64,000 bases of DNA, taken from NCBI RefSeq assembly GCF_003148805.1, contig NZ_QGGX01000020.1, forward strand, positions 1 to 64,000, given 5' to 3'. Positions 9,473-16,865 of this stretch are shown piece after piece. Made by a program: the position numbers and the translations under genes. Below the pieces are notes generated by a model that worked only from the letters and a program-made list of their open reading frames with translations, made no database searches and was not told the DNA's origin. Position 1 is the first letter of the stretch. The number at the start of each line of letters is the position of its first letter. Origin of the DNA: Aminobacter sp. AP02. Lineage in GTDB: Bacteria; Pseudomonadota; Alphaproteobacteria; Rhizobiales; Rhizobiaceae.

Positions 9473-10309
9473 TCAAGCGCCAGGGTCTGGCGTCGCTACG
9501 GATGGCAAATCCGCAGCGGCCTTTCTCCGACCCTCGACGTACGCCCTGCGACGTCGCCTCTTCGAGGCACCAACACGCCAAGTTGTCGACTTTACGATAT
9601 CACGATAAGTCTCAAACGCTTCTATCGCGGCTTCGCTACGCTCTTCTGCATAAAACTCGTCAACACGTCCGGGGAGGACTGCGGTAGCTCCGTTCTCCAG
9701 AGAGCAGTTGAAGATGTCGATCTCACCTGCAGGCTCGCGGGTCTTGTCGGCATTGAGCGTAAAACCAGCTTCGGCAACTGCCGCAACCAGACCGTCAAAC
9801 GCCACCTTCAGCTCAGCCTGATCGTTTCCGGACAGGCAGAGATCGTCCATGTAGACCGAGCATGAAATCGATGCCGGCAAGCTCCGTAGGAATGTGCCGA
9901 CAGGCGACTCCGCCAGAACCAGAGTTGCGAGAATGGGCGACTGGACAAACCCATAGGGCAGGACGTAGCCGCCGCCCTCGAAAGGGTTCTTCACGCACGA
10001 CCACTTCGCATAATGCTCAGGTTTCGGAACGCCGATAGCTTTCAGAACACGTTTCACGCGGTTTCTTCTGACGCTGTAGAAGAAGCGATTTATGTCAACG
10101 CGACAGAAAAATCCGTTCTTGCGGTGGAGATGAAGGGCCGCGACGTGGGAGCCCTCCTTGAAGTGATAGATGTAGCGGTCGAACTTATACTTCTTGGCTA
10201 CCTTCCGTTTGAGCTTGTTTCCAAGCTCAATGCTAAATTCGTTAGGCGCGAAGATCGGTTTGCCGTTCTTCCAATACGAATGCAGGAAATTTTCGAATGC
10301 CCCGGGCAT
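9473..10309 (-). CDS. reverse transcriptase, defence-type (class unassigned)
   Basis: A 278-aa RNA-directed DNA polymerase. Motif A is VDINRFF (catalytic Asp72), motif B is YGFVQSP (about 119-125), and motif C is YMDD (153-156) with both catalytic aspartates intact. There is no maturase, endonuclease or integrase domain, so it is not a group II intron RT. The C-terminus is short and very basic (KRRRRR). The size and motif B style suggest a retron or an Unknown-Group/DRT defence RT; I cannot assign the class. ATG 10309 is preferred over TTG 10336. A small membrane ORF overlaps its start in another frame. Confidence 0.82.
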   Translation of the reverse strand: MPGAFENFLHSYWKNGKPIFAPNEFSIELGNKLKRKVAKKYKFDRYIYHFKEGSHVAALHLHRKNGFFCRVDINRFFYSVRRNRVKRVLKAIGVPKPEHYAKWSCVKNPFEGGGYVLPYGFVQSPILATLVLAESPVGTFLRSLPASISCSVYMDDLCLSGNDQAELKVAFDGLVAAVAEAGFTLNADKTREPAGEIDIFNCSLENGATAVLPGRVDEFYAEERSEAAIEAFETYRDIVKSTTWRVGASKRRRRRAYVEGRRKAAADLPSVATPDPGA

Positions 10310-10421
10310 AGTTGACAACCTTGCTGACCAGCTCAATCAGGATATTCACATTCTTCAGGAGAAGAAGCGATACCGTCAAGGCCGATGCAGCAAGGTTCAG
10401 GCGCTTATGAATGTTCTTCAT
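10242..10421 (-). CDS. small single-pass membrane protein overlapping the RT start
   Basis: A 59-aa ORF, start ATG 10421, with GGAG centred about 6 bp upstream. The sequence has a basic N-terminus (MKNIHKR), a hydrophobic helix (about residues 10-30, LAASALTVSLLLL then NILIELV) and a basic tail. It overlaps the first 68 bp of the reverse transcriptase in another frame, so translation of the two could be coupled. Small membrane proteins do accompany some defence RTs, but no homologue is recognised here. It may alternatively be chance coding over an RT-linked non-coding RNA. Confidence 0.45.
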   Translation of the reverse strand: MKNIHKRLNLAASALTVSLLLLKNVNILIELVSKVVNYARGIRKFPAFVLEERQTDLRA

Positions 10422-10737
10422 ATGCCTCTCCATTGCTATCCTTCGGCACGCCAGCAACCTCATCTTCACGATGGAGTTGTCAACTGAGAGAACGGGAGTT
10501 CCCGAAGCCCAAGACTCGAGGTGCTTCCATCAGGTCGCCCCAAGAACCAAGGACCAGCGCGAGGTGCAGCCTAACGCCGAAGTCAACGCACATATACGAT
10601 TGCCGTCGCGACTCTTCAATGCCTTCGCCCCAACCGCGCGCCATCATGTTACCCGCCCAACCTCACGTTACCGTCGGGACGGACCGGTCGACTGGAACGG
10701 CCGCTTGCGTCTACACGGCGGCTACTAGTTGCCATGC
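10422..10737. other. non-coding stretch upstream of the RT
   Basis: About 315 bp between the small membrane ORF and the IS5 remnant, without a convincing gene. Retron and DRT reverse transcriptases often have a structured RNA template just upstream, so this is where one would be expected on the minus strand. I could not identify an msr/msd-type inverted repeat by eye. Confidence 0.35.
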
Positions 10738-10861
10738 CGCTTTCCACCCCATTGCCGCCAGGCGCATCATGCCATCGCAGTCCGTTGCGGATCACGAAGT
10801 TGATGCCGCTGATAATCCGACGATTATCGACCCGCGGCACGCCGTGCGACAGTGGAAACAC
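10738..10861 (-). pseudogene. IS5-family transposase remnant
   Basis: Reading leftwards from 10861 the frame gives FPLSHGVPRVDNRRIISG then NGLRWHDAP, the conserved N-terminal (DUF4096-like) region of IS5-family transposases. The similarity fades after about 40 residues and an in-frame stop immediately precedes it, so neither the true start nor the catalytic DDE region survives. The remnant abuts the stop of the M41 peptidase gene. It records a past insertion followed by deletion. Confidence 0.75.
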
Positions 10862-11602
10862 CTAGATCGGTGATCTTGACCCCAAACCTTCGAAGACCGA
10901 TTTCAGCAACTCGCCTTCCAGCGTGCCATTAGTTAGCAGCGTATCCACGACTATCTCAATCTCAGCATTATTGCGCGATATCAGGTTCCGCGCTTCCATC
11001 TCGGCGTCACAGAGTCTAGCGTTTACCCGCTGCGCGAGTTCTTTGTGTGAAAGGAGCGTCCAGGCGATGTCCTTGACGTCCAAGTAAACCAACGACAAGT
11101 CGCCACCAAAGCCGAACTTGGTCTCCATGTCGACCGCCAGTCGGGTAGCCATGGCCAGATCGCTCCGTGCATCTCCGCCAGAACCGGCAACCACATTGCC
11201 TAGGATTTGCTCTTCCGCCACCCGACCAGCAAGGTAGATCACAAGCATTTTTTCGAGGTGATCTTCGGTGGCCTCCTGTTCCAGCGGCTGCTCCATTCTC
11301 ATCCAGCCTCCGCCGCCCATCGTCTCGATGGATATTGCGGAGATGCGCCCAACTCCCAATGTCAGATGCGCAACGAAATGCCCTGCCTCATGGATTGCCA
11401 ATCGTCTGCGAACATGAGCGGGGAGAGGCGGCTTGGCTTGCCCCAATGCCTGAAGCAGATCATTGAACTCAAGAGTGCGATCAGCGCGGCGAGCCGCTTG
11501 CCTGCTTTCGCGCACAATGCGTTCGACATCTGCTGGGCTTAGCCCAGCTGCGCGGCGTCCGAGTTCGCGCAGAACCTGATCTGTATGTGACTGTGTATTC
11601 AT
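10862..11602 (-). CDS. FtsH-like M41 zinc peptidase, stand-alone subunit
   Basis: A 246-aa protein. Residues 71-75 are HEAGH, the M41 zinc motif, followed by AGRVAEE and a DARSDLAMATRLA segment that carries the third metal ligand as in FtsH. Residues about 10-50 (GLSPADVERIVRESRQAARR) match the second half of an AAA+ lid, the part normally inside FtsH. There is no membrane segment. ATG 11602 follows a strong GGAGAT site and starts 11 bp after the ATPase stop, so it is the third gene of the module. It presumably docks on the separate ATPase to make a two-chain protease. Confidence 0.85.
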   Translation of the reverse strand: MNTQSHTDQVLRELGRRAAGLSPADVERIVRESRQAARRADRTLEFNDLLQALGQAKPPLPAHVRRRLAIHEAGHFVAHLTLGVGRISAISIETMGGGGWMRMEQPLEQEATEDHLEKMLVIYLAGRVAEEQILGNVVAGSGGDARSDLAMATRLAVDMETKFGFGGDLSLVYLDVKDIAWTLLSHKELAQRVNARLCDAEMEARNLISRNNAEIEIVVDTLLTNGTLEGELLKSVFEGLGSRSPI

Positions 11603-11613
11603 GGTATCTCCGA

Positions 11614-13419
11614 TCAATTCAGCCATGAACGGAAAGGTTTCCCTGTCGAGCTGCTGTGGTCATACATATCTCCGCTTTTCGTCTCATTTGCCGACAGGAT
11701 CGGCAGTGCCGACATGACGACGCGGCTGATGTCCTGCCCCAGGTGAGTGCGGAAAATTCCCGAAAGGGCCTCGATATCGGGAAGCGGGATGTCGAACCGC
11801 TTTTCCAATCGGCCCGAGCGCAGCAGAGCCGCATCGATGTTGTCTACGCGATTTGTGGCCCCCAGCACGATGACCCCTTCTGTTTTGGCGATGCCGTCGA
11901 GAAGCTCCAAAGCCCTGTTGACGACGTTGTTCCAGTAGTCGCTGTATTCTCCGCGTGCGTGCCGATGTCCGAGACCGTCAGTCTCGTCAATGAACAGGAT
12001 GCAGGGTGCGAGATCACGGGCTTCCTCGAAGACGTTAGACATCCTTTCCAACACATCCCCGAGATGACCGCGCTGGAGCCAGGTGGCCGCAGAAGTGGCC
12101 ACCAATGGGATTTGTAGCGTGTTGGACAGCGCCCTGGCGAACGTGGTTTTGCCCGTTCCGGGCCGGCCGACGAGCAGGACCTTGCTCTGCACATCACGCC
12201 ATGCAATTCGATGTTCCTTGTAGTGGCCCAGATCGATTTGCAGATCGAGACCCCAGTCTCGTGCTTTGCCGTAGCCACTCAGGGTCGACAGATCATCGGC
12301 GAACACGCCCAATGCCTGGCGATCTTCCGGCTTTGCGGGCATGATTATGTCGCTTCCGGTAGGCTTACCTTTCTTCGTTTTACGGTCCTTGAGCGCGTCC
12401 CGCTGCTTGTCGACCGGACCTGCCCGCTCGACTTGTCGCTGTTTCTTGAAAAAGCTGATCTCCGAGATCTTGTACGCCATCTGCTTCGCAGAGAGATCAG
12501 GCCTGATTGCTATCGCAATGTCCGATAAGGATACAGCCGACAGGTCGAGAGCCCCGTCCAGGTCGGGAAGCTCCACGCTGGTCGCGTTCCGTGCTACCAG
12601 CCTGATCATTTCGTAATCCAGTGGACCACAGTCCAGCATCAAATGCGCCGCAGCACCCAGCTCTTCCGGAAACTGGTCGATTGTCCCGGCCAGCCCAAAC
12701 ATCGGATATCCCGTCATCAGCGAATACCCGATTTGCGATGATGTTTCGGAACGCTTCTGGTGACGGGAGAATAGAATGATTTTCCAATCGGTGGCTGGAA
12801 GTCTGGCGAAGGTGGGATGCTCCTTCGGGCCGTCAAGTGCATAACCATCGGCGAATTTCGCCATTCTCCCGAACAGGAGACCCTCTTCAAATAGCTGCTG
12901 GAAAATCCGGTCAAACTCCAGTGCCTGGCAAGCTATGGCGATGATCGGCTGGTCCTTTTTGAAGATGTCGAGCAACTGCCTTGCTGAGAGGCCCGACCTT
13001 TGCGCAGCGCGTTCCAACAGGAATATCGCCGCCAAATGGACCGGGCTGAGAGCTTCGGTCAGTTGGCAAAGAAGACGACGCGCTTTCGGATCTGAGGCCG
13101 ACCAGATTTCTCTACGCTCGATCTCAGACCTTTGCAGATACGGCGTTGGATCTGAAGACTGGGCGTCGTCGAGTGCATCGAACCTATACTCACCTGGACG
13201 GTCCAGTTCGGTTGCACGAAGCACATTCTTCATTTTCCTGACCGTAAGCACCTGGTCACCCCACCGGACAAGACGTTGCACGTCTCGGCCATTGACAGCC
13301 GTCGAGGACACTTCAAACATGCCAGCCAGGATGGCTTTTTGAATAGCGGCATCACGCGCGGCGCGCTTCGCCTGGCGGATAAGGAACCTTGAAAGTACGG
13401 ATATCATGGCGACGCACAT
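11614..13419 (-). CDS. soluble FtsH-like AAA+ ATPase
   Basis: A 601-aa protein with ~400 uncharacterised N-terminal residues, then an AAA+ module: Walker A GRPGTGKT (418-425), Walker B CILFIDETD, and an SRH with a GATNR segment and RSGRLEKRFD. The closest textbook relative of the AAA part is FtsH. The chain stops within the lid domain, whose remaining helices appear at the start of the next gene. It has no membrane anchor, unlike FtsH. ATG 13419 overlaps the upstream stop as TGATG, so translation is coupled. A longer GTG start at 13464 is less likely. Confidence 0.85.
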   Translation of the reverse strand: MCVAMISVLSRFLIRQAKRAARDAAIQKAILAGMFEVSSTAVNGRDVQRLVRWGDQVLTVRKMKNVLRATELDRPGEYRFDALDDAQSSDPTPYLQRSEIERREIWSASDPKARRLLCQLTEALSPVHLAAIFLLERAAQRSGLSARQLLDIFKKDQPIIAIACQALEFDRIFQQLFEEGLLFGRMAKFADGYALDGPKEHPTFARLPATDWKIILFSRHQKRSETSSQIGYSLMTGYPMFGLAGTIDQFPEELGAAAHLMLDCGPLDYEMIRLVARNATSVELPDLDGALDLSAVSLSDIAIAIRPDLSAKQMAYKISEISFFKKQRQVERAGPVDKQRDALKDRKTKKGKPTGSDIIMPAKPEDRQALGVFADDLSTLSGYGKARDWGLDLQIDLGHYKEHRIAWRDVQSKVLLVGRPGTGKTTFARALSNTLQIPLVATSAATWLQRGHLGDVLERMSNVFEEARDLAPCILFIDETDGLGHRHARGEYSDYWNNVVNRALELLDGIAKTEGVIVLGATNRVDNIDAALLRSGRLEKRFDIPLPDIEALSGIFRTHLGQDISRVVMSALPILSANETKSGDMYDHSSSTGKPFRSWLN

Positions 13420-13772
13420 CAATTGGATGACATGATGTGTGCTCTTTGACCCAGGCGATACCACCTCGACCGCGTACGCGCCCAGCTGAGCTCTTCGCTA
13501 AAAGCAACTATGTCGGATGTTACGATCTCACGTCGGTCGCCATGCAGAATTGGATGGCCAGATGAGAGCCCTGTTAGACAAGAGGTTCGGCGAAACCCTA
13601 AACCCCAGAATTCAAGAACTGGTGCCTCGTTAGGGAAAAGGGCGTCCGAGGGTCCGAGTTTTTCACGCCTGGCTATCTCAGCCAAATCCGCCGCTAATGC
13701 AAATAATCGTGCTGCCTCGAATTTCAGGATATTTCGAACCCGCTCATCAGTCTCCGGACCAAATACCAGCAT
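13419..13772 (-). CDS. DUF6634-like small protein
   Basis: A 117-aa soluble protein. Its C-terminal half, with a SGHP segment, then TSDIVAF and an SWARTRSRWYRLG ending, resembles small DUF6634 proteins of Rhizobiales; this is recalled, not searched. ATG 13772 is chosen because GGAGG lies 4-5 bp upstream; upstream in-frame codons would cover the operator array. It is the first gene of the operon with the AAA+ ATPase and the M41 peptidase, so it could be an adaptor, substrate or antitoxin-like partner of the split protease. Function unknown. Confidence 0.68.
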   Translation of the reverse strand: MLVFGPETDERVRNILKFEAARLFALAADLAEIARREKLGPSDALFPNEAPVLEFWGLGFRRTSCLTGLSSGHPILHGDRREIVTSDIVAFSEELSWARTRSRWYRLGQRAHIMSSN

Positions 13773-13840
13773 GTTTCCTCCTCTGATTCGCATTTGTGAA
13801 AGGGAGGCTGCAAAGGCTTCGCCCCTGGCCCGCGCATACA

Positions 13841-13894
13841 GAATGCATTCACGTGCATTTAAAATGCACCACAATGCATTTCAAGTGCATTTTT
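13841..13894. promoter_or_regulatory. TGCATT palindrome array (probable operator)
   Basis: The divergent gap between the DUF6634-like gene and the XRE gene holds GAATGCATTC (13841-13850), GTGCATTTAAAATGCAC (13853-13869), AATGCATT (13873-13880) and a half-site TGCATTT at 13886. The three palindrome centres (13845.5, 13861, 13876.5) are equally spaced by 15.5 bp, and same-strand TGCATT copies begin at 13844, 13854, 13875 and 13886, close to whole helical turns. It is most likely the binding site of the adjacent XRE regulator controlling both directions. Confidence 0.75.
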
Positions 13895-13939
13895 AGGAAA
13901 ATTTGGCGGAAAAAGATCGATTGGAATAAACATGAAAAA

Positions 13940-14188
13940 ATGGAAGTTCCCGCCGAATTGTTACGCGCTTCAAGGATCGCGCTTGGCATGAGCCAGGCAG
14001 AGCTAGCTCAGGAAGCTGGGGTGGCGCTGAGAACTGTTGCAAAAATGGAAACCAGCGGCACGGTCCGATGGGAAACCCTCCGGAAAATCCAAAAAGCATT
14101 GGAAGCGAAAGGCATAAGATTCTTGGATCGCGATGAGAAAAATGGCTTCGGATTAAGGTTGCCATCGGATTGGCCCAAGGCTCCCTGA
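13940..14188 (+). CDS. XRE-family helix-turn-helix regulator
   Basis: An 82-aa Cro/CI-type DNA-binding protein. The HTH covers about residues 5-60 (LRASRIALGMSQAELAQEAG, then LRTVAKME), followed by a short tail typical of single-domain XRE proteins that replaces a larger effector domain. ATG 13940 is the only in-frame ATG just before the domain; no strong ribosome site is visible. It is divergent from the split-protease operon with the TGCATT array between them, which suggests autoregulation and control of that operon. Confidence 0.85.
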   Translation: MEVPAELLRASRIALGMSQAELAQEAGVALRTVAKMETSGTVRWETLRKIQKALEAKGIRFLDRDEKNGFGLRLPSDWPKAP

Positions 14189-14507
14189 GCATAAATCACG
14201 GAGACCATCCGACCAACACCGAGATTGAAGATTTCTTATCGCAACCGAAGGCCAAAACGGCCGATACCACTACCCTCAAAGCCCCTCCCTGGCGGTCGGG
14301 GTCCGAGGCGGCTAACGCCGATAATGACGGCCTTCGGCCGCCTTCCTTTGAATAAAGGCTGGGCCTTGGCTTTAGTTTGATGCAACGCCAGGCCAGCCTT
14401 TATTCATCAAACGGAATTCGCCTATCGGCGAATGAGTTTGTGCCAGCATTCACTCGGTCCACAACTCTAGGTCTAGAACGGATATCGAATTTGTGAATGT
14501 GGCAGAA
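14189..14507. other. island terminal region with inverted repeats
   Basis: About 320 bp between the XRE gene and the comM fragment. It contains a long imperfect hairpin with arms AATAAAGGCTGG...GGC (14351-14370) and GCC...CCAGCCTTTATT (14387-14404), a palindrome ATTCGCC-TATC-GGCGAAT (14416-14433), and CATTCAC (14447-14453) facing GTGAATG (14493-14499). The first could be a terminator for the XRE gene. Together they may mark the end of the inserted element. A 61-aa ORF over 14170-14355 is not convincing. Confidence 0.55.
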
Positions 14508-15811
14508 GCAGCCACTACGACCTGCCCATCGCCCTTGGACTGATGGCCGCTCTCGGTGCCGTGCCGGGCGATGCGCTCGCCGCCTATGTCGTGCTCGGCG
14601 AGCTCTCGCTTGACGGCACCATAACGGCCGTGGCCGGCGCGCTTCCCGCGGCAATCGGGGCGAATGCCGAAGGCAAGGGGTTGATCTGTCCGGCGGCCAG
14701 CGGGCCGGAGGCCGCTTGGGCCGGCGCCGACATCGACATTCTCGCACCACGCAGCCTGATCGCCATCGCCAACCACTTCCGTGGCACCCAGGTTCTGTCG
14801 CGGCCCGAGCCCGGCATTCGTGCCACGGCGCGCGACCTGCCCGACCTTGCCGACATCAAGGGCCAGGAAAGCGCCAAGCGCGCGCTCGAGGTGGCTGCTG
14901 CCGGCGGCCACAACCTGATGATGGTCGGGCCCCCGGGTGCCGGCAAATCGATGCTGGCGGCGCGCCTGCCCTCGATCCTGCCGCCACTTTCGCCCAAGGA
15001 ACTGCTCGAAGTCTCGATGATCGCCTCGGTCGCCGGCGAACTGGCCGAGGGCAAGCTCACCGACAGGCGGCCGTTCCGTGCGCCGCATCATTCGGCTTCC
15101 ATGGCCGCGATGGTCGGAGGTGGCCTCAGGGCGCGGCCTGGCGAAGTGTCGCTCGCCCATCATGGCGTGCTGTTTCTCGACGAACTTCCGGAGTTCACGC
15201 CTCAGGTGCTCGATTCCCTGCGCCAGCCGCTCGAAACCGGTGAATGCATGATCGCTCGTGTCAATCACCGCATTACCTATCCCGCGCGCATCCAGCTCGT
15301 CGCGGCGATGAACCCGTGCCGCTGCGGTATGGCCGGCGAGCCCGGCTATCGCTGCCTGCGCGGCACGCGCTGCCAGAGCGACTACCAGGCGCGCATCTCG
15401 GGCCCGCTGCTCGACCGTATCGACCTGCGCATCGAGGTGCCGGCGGTGTCGGCGGCGGACCTGATCCGAACCGGCAAGTCGGAGGCAAGTGCCGATGTCG
15501 CCGCGCGTGTCGCGCGGGCGCGCACCATCCAGCGCGAGCGGCTGGAGCGCCATGGCGTCACTGGCGCGACCACCAATGCGCAATGCGCGGCCGGTTTGAT
15601 CGAAGACATCGCCACGCCCGATGCAGCGGGGCTCTCGCTGCTGAAAGATGCCAGCGAAAAGCTCAACTTTTCCGCCCGCGCCTATCACCGCGTGCTCAAG
15701 GTGGCGCGTACGCTTGCCGATCTCGACGGCAGTGACACCGTCGGCCGCATCCATCTTGCCGAGGCGATTTCGTACCGCATCAGCGCGGAGCGCGTGGCGC
15801 AGGCAGCGTAA
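14508..15811 (+). pseudogene. comM: comM/yifB, 5' end removed by island
   Basis: ComM (YifB) is a hexameric AAA+ helicase for branch migration in natural transformation, about 510 aa. Here the family sequence begins abruptly at SHYDLPIALGLMAALGA near 14510; about 90 N-terminal residues are missing and an in-frame stop lies at 14474. The rest is intact: Walker A GPPGAGKS, Walker B VLFLDELPEF, a Cys-rich MNPCRCG segment and the C-terminal Mg-chelatase-like domain. Restart at ATG 14543 is conceivable but would lack the N-terminal domain. GC rises sharply here, so this is the island-chromosome junction. Confidence 0.88.
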
Positions 15812-16042
15812 GGGGGGCTGACACACGGCAGGGGCACGGATCGCCGGACTGCGGCGGCGGGCAAAGTCCAAGGGCAGGAGGGAAGACCGCCCCTAACCAG
15901 GCGCGGCCTAAGTCGTCGCGCCGGTACTGCAAGCCAGTTGGCCAAGGAACAATCGGACGAACCAAATCACGCGCTTTGGCGCGCCTGTTTGCCAACACTC
16001 ATGCCGGGAGCGGCGACGCCAGGCATTGCGGCCGGGGAAACC

Positions 16043-16669
16043 TTACTTGACCGAGCCGACCAGCGTTGTCTGGCCTTCGCGGATGGTCACCCAGCGGCCG
16101 GTGTTTTCAGCCGACTGACGCTTCAGGTAATTGTAGCCGGTTTCGTCCCACTGGCGCACGGCGTCGGTCAGGTTGTCGAGGATGAAATCACCCTTGGAAG
16201 TGCGCACGGTCAGCACGGCGTGGCCTTCGCCGTCGGGCTTGCGCACCACGGTTATCAGCAGGTCGGACAGCGGCAGGCCTTCGCGGTTCAGCATACGGCG
16301 CTTTTCGAGCACATAGTCCTCGCAGTCGCCTTCGCCATTGGCCGGGTAGGTCCAGACCTCTTCGCGGCCATAGATGTCGATATCGTTCATCGGCTTGATC
16401 GCCGCGTTGACGGAGACATTGACGGCAACGATCTTGCGCCACAGCGCACCAGTCAGCTGTTCCGGCCCCGCGTCGCGCGACTTGATCGAGCATTCAGCCG
16501 GGTTGAGGCGGCAGAAATCATAATGGCCGATCGGCTGCGAGGTCAGACCGCCGGTGACCATCGGCTCGGACGCCATTGCGGCTCCAGCAGACAATACAAC
16601 GCCTGCCATCAGCCCGAAAAACAAACCAGCACGCCCCGCCGCGCACCGTACGCCTGCTGCGGAAATCAT
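16043..16669 (-). CDS. BTLCP transglutaminase-like cysteine peptidase
   Basis: A 208-aa exported protein with a signal peptide (about residues 13-33, ending SAGAAMA). The catalytic triad of bacterial transglutaminase-like cysteine peptidases (DUF920, family C93) is visible: Cys116 in GDCEDY, His150 in GHAVLTVR and Asp165 in ILDN. Members act in the periplasm, often with adhesin or secretion systems, but the substrate here is unknown. The ATG 16669 start gives a normal signal peptide. A CtrA-like site 26-40 bp upstream suggests cell-cycle control. Confidence 0.88.
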   Translation of the reverse strand: MISAAGVRCAAGRAGLFFGLMAGVVLSAGAAMASEPMVTGGLTSQPIGHYDFCRLNPAECSIKSRDAGPEQLTGALWRKIVAVNVSVNAAIKPMNDIDIYGREEVWTYPANGEGDCEDYVLEKRRMLNREGLPLSDLLITVVRKPDGEGHAVLTVRTSKGDFILDNLTDAVRQWDETGYNYLKRQSAENTGRWVTIREGQTTLVGSVK

Positions 16670-16694
16670 TTGCCCCGCTCGCCCCTTTACATCG

Positions 16695-16709
16695 TTAACA
16701 AAACGTTAA
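16695..16709 (-). promoter_or_regulatory. CtrA-like binding site upstream of BTLCP gene
   Basis: The sequence TTAA-N7-TTAA (16695-16698 and 16706-16709) is a perfect match to the CtrA consensus half-site pair. It sits 26 bp upstream of the BTLCP start codon in otherwise GC-rich DNA, where two TTAA with exactly 7 bp between them are unlikely by chance. Overlap with the promoter would allow repression or activation. Confidence 0.65.
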
Positions 16710-16785
16710 GGTCGAGAGGCGTGCGGAGTCAATCAAAGCTCGCGGGAGATTGCAGACATGGTTACCGCGAGCGTCGAGGAGCGAT

Positions 16786-16830
16786 AATTGTGCAACAAAA
16801 CAAGGAAGGCCCGGCGTTTCGCGCCGGGCC
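16786..16830 (-). terminator. phaZ terminator
   Basis: A perfect 9-bp stem GGCCCGGCG / CGCCGGGCC (16808-16816 and 16822-16830) with a 5-base loop. On the minus strand it is followed by a T-rich run, so it ends the phaZ transcript. Confidence 0.8.
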
Positions 16831-16865
16831 TCTTGTGGAAAAGTCAGATGCCGATGCCGAACGGG

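Noticed and set aside
13841-13894. Regular short repeats resembling a mini CRISPR array
   Set aside because: The units are 8-17 bp palindromes without unique spacers of CRISPR size and no cas genes are near; an operator array fits better.
14170-14355. 61-aa ORF after the XRE gene
   Set aside because: It begins with a TTG inside the XRE gene without a ribosome site and has no recognisable features.
14450-15871. 473-aa minus-strand ORF
   Set aside because: It is the antisense shadow of the comM fragment, which has clear family motifs on the plus strand.
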